A stretch of 64,000 nt of DNA from Strigamia acuminata (taxonomy: Eukaryota; Arthropoda; Chilopoda; Geophilomorpha; Linotaeniidae). The stretch lies in assembly GCA_949358305.1 (NCBI GenBank), contig OX442314.1, positions 10,347,060 to 10,411,059 of the forward strand. The letters are read 5' to 3'. This document shows positions 1-11,200 of this stretch, piece by piece. The position numbers and the translations under genes are program-made. Position 1 is the first letter of the stretch, and each line of letters starts with the position of its first letter. Under the pieces are notes generated by a model. That model had not been told where the DNA came from. It did no database searches and saw only the letters and a program-made list of their open reading frames with translations.

Positions 1-3000
1 ACCCGGATGTTTGTGGGGATCGATCGGATCGCAAGTTTCGTATCCGTCGCCGCGGAAATCGGCGTTGCAGACGCAATAGTGTTGTTGGATGTGTTCTTCG
101 TATACGCAGGATGCGTGTGGATGGCAGTTGTTGATGACGTCGCAACCCTCGATCTCTTCGGAGCAGGAAAGCCCGTTTCCGATGAGTCCTTCGAGGCATT
201 GGCACTCGTGTTTACCGCTGTGCGGGTTGTATATGCAATCTGCGTTCAAGTCGCACATCTCAAGGTTCTCACTGCAATCCTCGTCTGAAAAAACAAAGCA
301 CAATAAAATTTTTGCATTTGTTTAAATTTGATAGAATTTGTTAAAATTTGTTAGAAATTGTTAAAATTTGTTAGAAATTGTTAAAATTTGTTAGAAATTG
401 TTAAAATTTGTTAGAAATTGTTAAAATTTTTTAAGGAATTGTTAGAATTTTTTAAGAAATTGTTAGAATTTTTTAAGAAATTGTTAGAATTTGTTAAAAA
501 TTTGTTAGAATTTGTTGAAATTAATTTTTATGTATTTAAATTTGTTAAAAATTATTAAAAATTGATAATAATTGTTAAAAATTGATAAAATTTGTTAAAA
601 ATTGATAAAATTTGTTAAAAATTGATAATAATTGTTAAAAATTGATAATAATTGTTAAAAATTGATAATAATTGTTAAAAATTGATAATAATTGTTAAAA
701 ATTGATAAAAATTGTTAAAAATTGATAGAATTTGTTAAAAATTGATAAAATTTATTAAAAATTTGTTGAAATTTGTTAAAATTTGTTAAAAATTTGTTGA
801 AATTTGTTAAAAATTTGTTAAAATTTGTTAAAATTTGTTGAAATTTGTTTACTTTCATCAAACGTTGGTTTACAAACGACACCATCGCCCATAAAACCCG
901 CTTTACACTGGCACTGAGCCGACTGTCCGGCTAAATGAACGCATTCGGCGTTTTCTTCGCATCTCAGAACATCACAAGTCAAAGATTCTACAACAACAAA
1001 AAAAAAATAAACAAATAAAAATAAAAAAATTATATTTTCACATTATCCTTCAACTTACGAACGCAATTAACCCCATCACCGGCGAATCCCTGTTTACACC
1101 GACAACTAAACGAGCCCTCATAATTGAAACACTCCGCATTCAAATGACAATTATCTCTCCCTTGTTGACATTCGTCAATATCTAACGAAAAAAAAATTTT
1201 TAAAAAAAATTACATTTATTTATAATTTTTCGACGTCGACGTCGTACCAACACACGCGGCTTCCTCCCCATTCACGTCCTGATAGAAATGCTCGAACCCG
1301 GGGTTGCACAGACAACTAAAACCATCGCCTTCCACAACGCACGAACTGTGACGTCCGCACTGCTCTTTGGCGCCGTCGCACGGATTACTCGCGCCTGGAA
1401 ACACAATCCGTCACCAACCGCCCGAGTCGCAATTAATTTCTTACATTTCACATACTGCTTAACGGCTCCACGGACGCGACAACTGCGTATCGAAGAACCT
1501 TCTCCCGCGCATCGTACACGATGTAATTGCGCGATACTTGCAACCGGGTCGCGTGATCCTCCTCCGAACCGATCGGCGCGAACGAACATTCGTCGAAATT
1601 CAACGTCTGGTCCACGATGAACGGAATGTTGATGCTGCTCTCCTCCAAATGGTAATTGTGGGTCGAATGCGAACGAATTGTGCCTGAAAAACGCGGGAAA
1701 TTCAATTGAATTCAATTGAAATGTGAATTAAAAATCAAAATAAAATAGGCCTAATTTTACCGGGCGAAATTCGCGTGTATTCTTCATTGAAGTCGTCGAC
1801 TTCGATGCGGGTTTCGAAGGGGATGGACGGAGTGGTGCCGTGGATGACGACTGTTGCTCGCATGTAGTTGAATACGTCGAGTCCGAGGTAGTTCTGTTCG
1901 ATGGTTACTTTGTGTCCGGTTTGCGGGAATTCTATGGTTAAGGTGTTGTTGAGGACTCCGCCGGTTATGTGGTATCCGTTGGGGAGGTTTGCGCTGGATG
2001 TTGCGAAGAGCCAGCCGATTGTGACGCCGAGGGATACGAGGGTTTGCATGTCGTAGCCGATTGTTTCGTCCACGCGACTGATGGCTGTGTATGCGCGCCC
2101 GTCCAAAGGAACTACGTACGAGTGCAGGTCGGCGTCTTCGAATTTGATGTCGTTGAGGATGCCCGATACTTTGCCGTTGAGGCGCAATGGTTCTTCTAAA
2201 AATTAATAAAAGCAATGAAAGTGATGAAAAAAAAAATTCTAACTATTTTCCAATTTTTTTATTTTTTTCTAATTTTTTTCTATTTTTTTTCTATTTTTTT
2301 TTCTATTTTTTTCTAACTTTTTTCTAATTTTGTTTAATTTTTTTCTATTTTTCTTTCTATTTTTTTCTATTTTTTTTCTATTTTTTTCTAACTTTTTACT
2401 AATTTTGTCTAATTTTTTTCTATTTTTTTCTACTTTTTTCTAACTTTTTCTAATTTTTTCTAATTTTTTCTAACTTTTTCTAATTTTTTCTAACTTTTTC
2501 TAATTTTTTCTAACTTTTTCTAACTTTTTCTAATTTTTTCTAACTTTTTCTAATTTTTTCTAACTTTTTCTAATTTTTTCTAATATTTTCTAATTTTTTC
2601 TAACTTTTTCTAATTTTTTCTAACTTTTTCTAACTTTTTCTAATTTTTTCTAACTTTTTCTAATTTTTTCTAACTTTTTCTAATTTTTTCTAATATTTTC
2701 TAATTTTTTCTAACTTTTTCTAATTTTTTCTAATTTTTTCTAATTTTTTCTAACTTTTTCTAATTTTTGCAGAACTTTTTTGAAATTCTTTTATAAAAGT
2801 TCAATTTTAAAACCTCGTTTCAAGCAATTTTTCCCGTTCCCGTAAAACGCATCATCGCATTGGCAGCAAAACCCCGGGTTGTAGTCGATGCATTTCGCGT
2901 TGATGTGGCAAAATGCGGCACCAATCGAACACGTTTGTGGAACTTGCGACGAAATCGCAGCTGTAAAATAGAAATAAACCAAAATAATTCACTTATTCAT

Positions 3001-3989
3001 TAAAATATTCAATCAATTACTCTCTCCGATGTTCAAATCCGCCGTGTTTAAATTCCCAACCAGTCCATTCGTACCGATATGGAAAAGCCAGAACCCTTTA
3101 TCGCCAATATTCGATATCCTAAATTAAAAAATAAATTAAAAAACACAAAAATTCCACCTTTTCTTAACATTCACTTGTGAATATTTCGGATTTGATCGGT
3201 GCCCGACCCAGGTAAAAGCGTCGTTCGGGTTTCCCCAGACATAAAACCCGCCTGGGCTCTCATTTCCGGTAAATTCGAGCCTTTTCCGTCGTAATAAATC
3301 CACTGAATGTCCACATAGAGGAATAACGCGTAGCTGCTGTGCCCGTCCGATGCTACGACCAATTGGAACGTGTTTACCTGTTGTTGTAAACGAAAAATAA
3401 TTAATTCAACATCAAATTTTCATTTAGATCAATCGACTTTGTCGGTTTTCTGTTTGTAGGCTCCAACTTCGTCCCACGTGACGATCAGAAGACTTCTCGC
3501 TCTGAAAGATGCGGCGGTTGTGAAATGTTCTTGGATGTAATTTGTCGCTCTGTCCAGTAAGTTTTGGGATGATGTTTCTCGGTAAAATACTCGTCCGGTT
3601 CCAGTTATGTCGATGTCGGCGTAAAAGGGAGCGATGATGGGGTAATCCATTGGAAATTGGATGTTGTAGAACACCGGGATGTCGGTGTAGAATGAAATTA
3701 AACCGTTGGAATTGATCTGTAAAATGGAGAAATGAATAAATTGGAAATAAAATTTGGGTTTTTGTATTTGGGTTTGTTATTTTTGTGTTTGACTTACGTA
3801 TACACTGCTGTGTGGTGTTTCGTAGAAGATTATCGGCGTGTCTAGGTAGAATTCGGTGGAACTTATGTCATCTTGAGTGTCGAGTTTGACGTCGCCATTG
3901 TCGGCGCCGAATGGGAAAATGTCCGTTTTGAAAAATCCGAAAACGAGCGGTAAAAAGACAAAGGATGCACAAAACTGATGAAGAATCAT
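1..3989 (-). CDS. NID: Nidogen, 5' eleven exons (partial, runs off the left edge)
   Basis: Secreted basement-membrane linker that, in the family, bridges laminin and collagen IV. Exons read on the minus strand: 3798-3989, 3438-3716, 3175-3377, 3021-3118, 2814-2960, 1761-2195, 1456-1683, 1248-1394, 1059-1181, 853-987, 1-284; frames join throughout (about 757 codons). The first exon opens with a signal peptide (MILHQFCASFVFLPLVFGF) followed by the FPFG typical of NIDO domains. Exons 1-4 are the NIDO domain (ARSLLIVTWDEVG, then NTFQLVVASDG). Exon 5 is an EGF module. Exons 6-7 are the G2 beta-barrel (DLHSYVVPLDGRAYTAIS, then the TGG motif, EKVLRYAV). Exons 8-11 encode five more EGF modules in phase-1 exons, one with a calcium-binding DIDEC start. 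The order is that of nidogen; the thyroglobulin and LDL-receptor modules would lie outside the window. Vertebrate NID1 and NID2 cannot be told apart here. Splice sites are inferred by eye. Confidence 0.93.
285..852. repeat. Nidogen intron minisatellite, 20-bp AT-rich units
   Basis: The intron between nidogen exons 11 and 10 is almost wholly tandem repeat. Two related 20-bp units follow each other: one built on TTGTTAAAATTTGTTAGAAA (about 330-520) and one on ATTGATAATAATTGTTAAAA (about 540-770). No coding or RNA feature is visible. Confidence 0.9.
2230..2775. repeat. Nidogen intron minisatellite, 10/20-bp phased T-tracts
   Basis: The intron between nidogen exons 6 and 5 holds more than 25 copies of a 20-bp unit, CTAACTTTTTCTAATTTTTT, which is itself two 10-bp halves. 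T5-T6 tracts therefore recur every 10 bp, about one helical turn. Confidence 0.92.
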
Positions 3990-4044
3990 TTTCGTTTTAA
4001 CCCTATCGTTAATAAATTAAAAGAAACATTGAAAAATTTAATTA

Positions 4045-4530
4045 TTGCGGTTAAGTGAAGAAAATTGGTGAAAAATTCAAATATTTTCGGTTAAATGAAG
4101 AAAATTTGTGAAAAATTCAAATATTTTCGGTTAAATGAAGAAAATTGGTGAAAAATTCAAATATTTTTTTTATTTGTGAAAAACTCAAACATTGCCTTGA
4201 AACGCCTCTAAAACTCGTTTCGTGTTTGTACGTGACGTTGAATAACATGGGCAATTAATTCAATGGGAATGACGTCACGTACAAACACGAAACGTGTTTT
4301 GCATACGTTTTAGAGTTTTTGAATGCACCTAGTGAAAAATTTAAATATTTTTTAAGAAATGAAGAAAATTGATGAAAAAATCAAGTATTTTAGATTAAAT
4401 GAAGAAAATTAGTGAACAAATCAAATATTTTTGGGAAAACAAAGAAAATCGGTGAAAAATTCAAATATTTTCGGATAATTGAAGAAATTAGGTGAAAAAC
4501 TCAAATATTTGCAGCTAAATTAAGAAAATT
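4045..4530. repeat. 40-bp tandem repeat split by a foldback sequence
   Basis: Units of about 40 bp built on GAAGAAAATTGGTGAAAAAT and CAAATATTTTCGGTTAAAT occur at about 4045-4170 and resume at about 4325-4530. The sequence between (about 4190-4325) is a foldback, which suggests insertion into a pre-existing repeat array. Confidence 0.75.
4190..4325. mobile_element. Short foldback (MITE-like) element
   Basis: The left arm (CTCTAAAACTCG, then TTTCGTGTTTGTACGTGACG) is the near-perfect reverse complement of the right arm (GACGTCACGTACAAACACGA, then AAACGTGTTTTGC and GTTTTAGAG). The centre is about 35 bp. A CRE-like TGACGTCA palindrome lies in the right arm. There is no coding capacity. Target-site duplications are not clear, so the mobile call rests on the foldback and its position inside a repeat array. 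Confidence 0.55.
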
Positions 4531-5177
4531 GGTGAAAAATGCTGTATAAACTTTGATAAGAATATCTTCAAATCGGGTTTTTAGATTTGTAAAAACAGGA
4601 AAAAAGGAAATTCTAATTTCAACAAAGAAAAATACACCAAATTGTGAATTTTTATCTATTTTTTCTCCCATTTCACTCACCTTTTTCGGGCTGTAAGAAT
4701 GAAATGCGTTTTCCAACAATTCCTTAACCGAATGATTTTTCAGTGCAACATTCACTGTCCCCCTGTGAAAGGAAATGATCTCTTGACTCTGAAGTGATAA
4801 GAGGACATGAGCTTTTCTTGCAGACCGAAATCTCATCTCCAATTAGTGGTCAACATTCATTATCAGTTTCTGAACACAAGCGGAGGTGGTGACAACAAGA
4901 CCATTAGGCCTAAAATTACAGCGGAAACTGTCGCAAACGAAAACGACCAACAAACTAGAAAGAAAATTATTTGATTTTATTTTTATTTACAACTTCTTCG
5001 ATTGTTTTCGTTCGAGATTTTATTCGATTCCAACTTGTTAGGCAACACAATATCGTAGTCATTGCCCTTTGGGTTTGTGATAATGTTTCAATAAATAAAA
5101 ATTTCAAATTATTTTTAGAAAAAAATAACCTCAATTCGCACACGTATTAAATTTCACCATGTTTGCAGTTTGCTATC

Positions 5178-5183
5178 TTTATT
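5178..5183 (-). terminator. Poly(A) signal of MTR
   Basis: AATAAA on the minus strand about 32 bp beyond the MTR stop codon. Confidence 0.6.
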
Positions 5184-5214
5184 TTATTCTAAATTCATTC
5201 ATGTACAAAAATTC

Positions 5215-8200
5215 TCAGCTTTGTACTTCATCGGGATTGTAGGCTAGAATTGGACTCAGCCATTTTTCTACTTCGCCAACGTCCATGTTTTTCCTAGCGG
5301 CGTAATCAGCAACCTAGAAATAATAAAAATTGATTTTAAATAAATGATTATAGATGATTTTCTGATTCTAGTTTTTTCAGATTTCAATATTTTTTTTTAT
5401 ATAATATTTTTTGTTCAGTGCAGATAAAGCACTTGAGATGGATATTGTATTACATATTTTAAATTTTTGTTTCGTTCTCTCATCTTCACTTCCGGTTAAA
5501 ATGGCGTCGGACTTTGGAGCAACGGAAATGTTCAAAAATGTTCAAAAATGTCCAAAAATGTTCAAAATGTCCCAAAATATTCAAGTGTCCAAAAATGTTC
5601 AAAAATGTCCCAAAATGTTCAAAATATTCTCCATTATAAAAAATCGTTCAAACGATAATAAATAATAATAAAAAAAAACTGGTAAAAGTCAAAGTACCGA
5701 CCACTGCCTCATTCTTATCATTGAAAAAATAATTACAAAAATCTTTGAAAAATCAATTCTTAATTTGATTTTACCTGATCGATTTGGATCTTTCCAACGG
5801 AGAAGTATGTCGATTTTGGATGCGCGAAGTAAAGTCCGCAGACCGAAGCTGCGGGACTCATCGCCAACGAATCCGTCAGTTCGATTCCCGTCGATTCGTA
5901 AACATTCAACAACTCCCACATTGTTTTCTTCTCGGTATGATCGGGTTGACTGGGGTATCCAGGCGCCGGTCTTATGCCCTCGTACTTTATTCGAAACAAA
6001 TCCGAACTCTCCATCTGCTCGGTGCACGAATAAGCCCAAACTTCTTTCCGAACTCTTTCGTGTAACTCCTCCGCAAATGCCTAAAATCAATAAAAATAAA
6101 TTAACAAAATGCCGATTTTTTCTAATAATTCACTAAAATAATTCAAATTTTCTTTAAAAATCAAAAAAATTTAAAAAATTTAGAAATAATTTAGAAAATT
6201 GAGAAAAATTGAGAAATAATTGAGCAAAATTGAGAAAAATTGAGAAATAATTGAGAAAAATTAAGAAATAATTGAGGAAAATTGAGAAAAATTGAGAATA
6301 ATTGAGAAATATTTGAGAAAAATTGAGAAAAATTGAGAATAATTGAGAATAATTGAGAAAAATTGAGAAAAATTGAGAAATAATTGAGAATAATTGAGAA
6401 TAATTGAGAAAAATTCAAAAGAATTCAAAAAAGTAATATTTACTTCGGCGAGTCTATCGGCAAGGGCCTTTATCATTATGATCTTGTAGTCGTCCAACTC
6501 TTTTTTGTACCTAAATTCATTTAAAAGGAAGTCTTAAAACGGAAATAAATGTACAAATGTACAAAATTATCACTTGGAAACCAATTCCTCGACTCCGAAA
6601 CCACACGACACCGCAAACATCCCGATGTAATCCTTAATTCCCGTCTCGACTGGTGCCACGAAATCGGACATACACAAATACGGCTCGTGCGGGTTGTCTT
6701 CTTTCTCCACCTACCGAGCAAAATTACACTTAATTAAAGCTTAAAACGTCTTTGCCGTGTAATTTGGTCGCAATACTTGTTGTCTAAGCCCGTAAAACGT
6801 AGCTATTTTTCTTCCATCTTGGTTGTAAATAAAAATGTCGTCACCGACGCTGTTGCAAGGGAAAATACCAACGACTCCGTGTGCTTTCAACCAGCGATTA
6901 CGGATCACTGCTTTGAGCAAAGTTTGTGTTTCGTTGTACAATTTCTTTGCTTCTTCACCTTAAAAAAAATTAAACAATTAAATACTTATTTATATATAAT
7001 TTTTTTTTTTACCGATGGTTTTATCGTTAAATATTTTCGGGAATCCGCGATTCGGATATTTTCCTCTCAGCTGCCAAACGTCAAAAAATGGCTTCCAATC
7101 GATGTAATCGACGAGTCGCGATAAATCGTAATTTCGATACACGAGAGTGCCGAGTTTTTGAGGACATACTGAAAATTAATTTATTTTTAAGTATAATTTT
7201 ATAAAATTACTATTTTCTGTTTTACCGGGATTGAATTCTAAATTTAATTTCTTCATCCGGGCGTTTTGTAGACTCAAAAATCGATAATCGGTTAAATTAT
7301 CGTAATAATCGTTTCGAATTTCTTCATATTCCTCGCTAATATTTTCGATAAAATCGTTCCGGTTGTTGATATCGAGAAGACTCGAACACTAGAGATAAAA
7401 ATGCAATTTATTTGATTTTAATAAATTTTTTAAAATTTATTTGTTGTAACTTACTACGACAACACTTTTGGATGCGTCCAAAACATGGACCGTTGGTTGG
7501 CTGAATTTCGGCGCGATTTTCACGGCCGTGTGAGCTTTGGATGTGGTCGCTCCGCCGATCAGAAGTGGAATCCGCATTCCGATTCGTTGCATTTCCTTAG
7601 CGACGTGTACCATCTCGTCCAATGAAGGTGTTATTAGTCCTGATAGGCCCACAATGTCCGCTTTTTCGCGAATAGCTGTTTGGATTATTTTTTCACATGG
7701 TGTCATAACACCCAAATCGATCACCCTAAATATATTCACAAATATTTTCAAAAATATGTCAAAAAATGTAACAAAATGTCAAAAAATGTCAAAAAATGTC
7801 AAAAAATGTCAAAAAATGTCAAAAAATGTCAAAAAATGTCAAAAAATGTCAAAAATGTCAAAAAATGTTAAAAGATGTCAAAAAATGTTAAAAAATGTAA
7901 CAAAATGTCAAAAAATGTAACAAAATATCAAAAAATGTCAAAAAATGTCAAAAAATGTCAAAAAATGTTAAAAAATGTAACAAAATGTCAAAAAATGTAA
8001 CAAAATGTCAAAAAATGTAACAAAATGTCAAAAAATGTAAAAATAAAAGTTTCAACAAAATTTAAAAAAAAATTAAAGGGTTAAAAAAAAAAATATTTAC
8101 TTGTAATTATTGCAACCCAAAACAACAGCTACAATATTCTTTCCTATGTCGTGCACGTCTCCTTTAACTGTAGCAAGAACTATTGTTCCGGAATAATGAT

Positions 8201-11200
8201 TCTAAAACAGAAACAAAAGTCATCACTCGATTTACTGTACCCGTCAATCACGATTATATAATTACCGAATCGAAGGTACCAATTTCTTTCATCTTTTCTT
8301 GACGTTCTATCTCCATAAATGGAATTAAATGAGCAACAGCTTTTTTCATAACTCTGGCCGACTTAATCACTTGAGGCAAAAACATTTTACCACTTCCAAA
8401 AAGATCCCCGACAACACCCATTCCCTAAAAAAAATTAAAAAATAATAAAAACCCAATAAAAATACATTTCCATCGACGATTATGGATTACTTTCATGAGT
8501 GGACCTTCGATGACATTTAAAGGTCGCGGGTATTTGATTATGTTCAGTCGCGCCTCTTCCGTATCTTCTGTTACATATTTATCAATTCCCTAAACGATTT
8601 TAAAATAAATCAAAAGCCATTGAGTAAAAAGAAAACATAAATTAAATTCTCTACAAAATAAAACTGGTTTTAGAATTTATCAAAGCCTTTATTTACATCA
8701 AACGAAACGGATTTATGTTTTAAGTGAGCAATTTGGTGTCCATTTTATTTTAAGTTGCCCACAGACGGCGCTATCAAGGACGGAAGTTGAATAAAACAAA
8801 CACACAAACAAATATCGTGGCAAGTTAAATCTTGGACGAACACTAGTGTATAGTGGTGCTGATGCGCCACCTACAAATTGAAAATTGAATTCGTAGATTG
8901 GTGGCCCTGAGCTGCCACCAGAAAAATAAAATTTGAAGTTGAAGTTTCAATTTTTAATTTTAAATATTAAAATTGGAAAACTTAAAATAAAATAAAATTA
9001 AAAAATTAAAAAACTAAAACTAAAATTGTTTTGGTCGTTTTATGACGATAATCTGTCGTGTAATTTCGTCTCAATCAGCACAAGGCGAGGTGAACAGCAA
9101 GATTAACTGTTTGTGTCCGTTCGTTTTTCACGTTATTTAATTTGGGTTTGATTTCCAAAACGTTGGTTGGTTTCATAAACATGGGATTAACATTTCCGCA
9201 AATTTCTCAGCAAGTTTGAGTTCGTATTTCTTTGAAAAATGATCCATTTATTGTCTTACATATGTTCTTTTGCTATTATTTGGCGCCATTTCAGGCCTAC
9301 TATAGGCCTAGTTCAAAATGTATTTTCTTCTGAAACGGAAATTTGTCCGAGATCATCAAGTCACGAAAATTTACATCGCTGCCGTTTCGGGTCAGAAACG
9401 GGTGCTGTGGGTGCTGTTTGTCGAGAAAAGTTCAAGCGCGAGTGAGAAGCCATCGCTGCCATTTTTGTCATTTTTGTCATTTTCTTATTCTTATTTACCA
9501 GTTTAGTTTAATATCTAGTCCATTGATGTATAATTTTAGTATTTAATTTATAATATTTTTGTATTCCATTGTAAAGTTATTAGAATTTATTCGCAGCGAC
9601 CGAATAAATTAAGTGTGTTTGCTTAATGAAAATTATTGAATTTTCCTTGCCAGATTAAGTTAGTCAGAGAATTTAGTTATGTATAAGTCCCTTTGCGGCA
9701 ACAGTAATTTTGCAGTGTAAATCAGGATCACAGGTTGCACAGACAACCTGGCTATCTTGTTTAACACCGTTAAACATGAGACCCAGGTTGTCTGTGCAAT
9801 CGGAGCTAACACTGAGACGTGAGAAATTTATGAGGAAGAGTAGAATAAACAGGAGCCATTTTATTTTAACTGAAGAAATACAGAAGAAAATACATTTCGA
9901 ACTACGCCTATAGTAGGCCTAAAATGGCACCAAACAACAGCAAAGGAACATATGTTAGAAAATAAATGGATCATTTTTCAAAAAAAAAAACTATTTTTTT
10001 CTTACTGAGAAATTTGCGGAAATGTTATATTAATCCCGTGTTTATGAAACCAATCGACCTTTTCGAAATCAAACCCGAATTAAATACCGTGAAAAACAAC
10101 GAACACAGCATGTCGAACAGCAAAATCTTGCTATTCACCTCACCTCGTGCTACAGATTATTGTTTAGCGTCTCGTATTGTAACAGTCATGGACTGTGGTA
10201 TAGTTTATAGCATCGTCATAAAACGACCAAAACAATCTGAATTTTTAGTTTTTCAATTTTTCAATTTTATTTTAAGTTTGCCAATTTGAATTTTGAAAAT
10301 TAAAAATTGAAACTTTGTTTTAACACACTCCGGAGTCGTTTGTGCGGGACTGCTTGACATTAGCAGAATTTTTCGCAATGAAGATTCATCAGACGTTCAA
10401 AACTTAAGCTTAGCTTTCGCCTGGTTAAACTATATGTTCGCAAACTCGCTATTTTCTTCTACGAGCTAATAGATGCGGTACTGGGTTTTTCCATACATTT
10501 TGTTCGCATTGAATTTGTCGTCATCTTTATCGCGGGCGGTGTAATGTTTGTGTCTATAGCACTTGTAATTTGGGAGTAATATTTTCTATTTAATTTAAAC
10601 TACTGGTACCTCCTATTATTCATCCCGAGTAGCTTAAGACATCATCTATTCCATTGGAATCACTAAAAAGTATGTTTTTAATTACGACAATTTAAACCGA
10701 TATAAATCGCCATTTACACGATTGTGTTGGCTCATTACATATATTTAACTTACACCACTATCAATTTCTTGTCATGTTGTTACGAAGTCAGATAATTTAT
10801 TTAGGTTTATTAATTGTTTACATTTGATTTAGTCCTATGGCTACTTGTGGTCACTCCCCTAGTGACCTTCTTTAGCTAGGGTGGCTTGTGCCACCCCCAT
10901 CCCTGCTTTTAGAGTTTAACTTGCAAGAAGCCTTGCAGAGAAGTTCCATGTTATCCCTTTGATATTAAAAAATAAAAATATATATTTATTGTGGTGCATT
11001 TTCTCGTTCGTTTTGTTTATCATTACAATAACTGTACTGTATGCGTTTGGCTTTTCATTTTTCGCGGGATTTTCAAATTTATAACCATCTTATTATATGC
11101 TTTGGGACAGTTCACCGATTAAGTAAGTATTGAAAGATAATTCTTCTCGTTTATAATGGAGGAGGTTTGATGGCTACCGCTATTATTCTACTTATTTGGG

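Larger units (their letters stand above)
3990..5214. other. Nidogen upstream region and MTR 3' flank
   Basis: Nothing here is a confident gene. The nidogen start codon is preceded on the minus strand by an acceptor-like ACGATAG at about 4002-4008, so a 5' untranslated exon may lie upstream. A minus-strand open stretch at 4683-4842 ends in a good donor (AAAAAG|GTGAGT at about 4683) and could be that exon or chance. The region also holds a 40-bp tandem repeat and a foldback sequence, listed separately. Confidence 0.5.

Noticed and set aside
7..325. Plus-strand frames over nidogen exon 11
   Set aside because: Antisense shadows; the minus strand encodes two EGF modules with correct splice sites.
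5689..6136. Plus- and minus-strand frames of 84-133 codons overlapping MTR exon 25
   Set aside because: Only the frame matching the MetH activation domain ([15 protein letters not shown]) is real.
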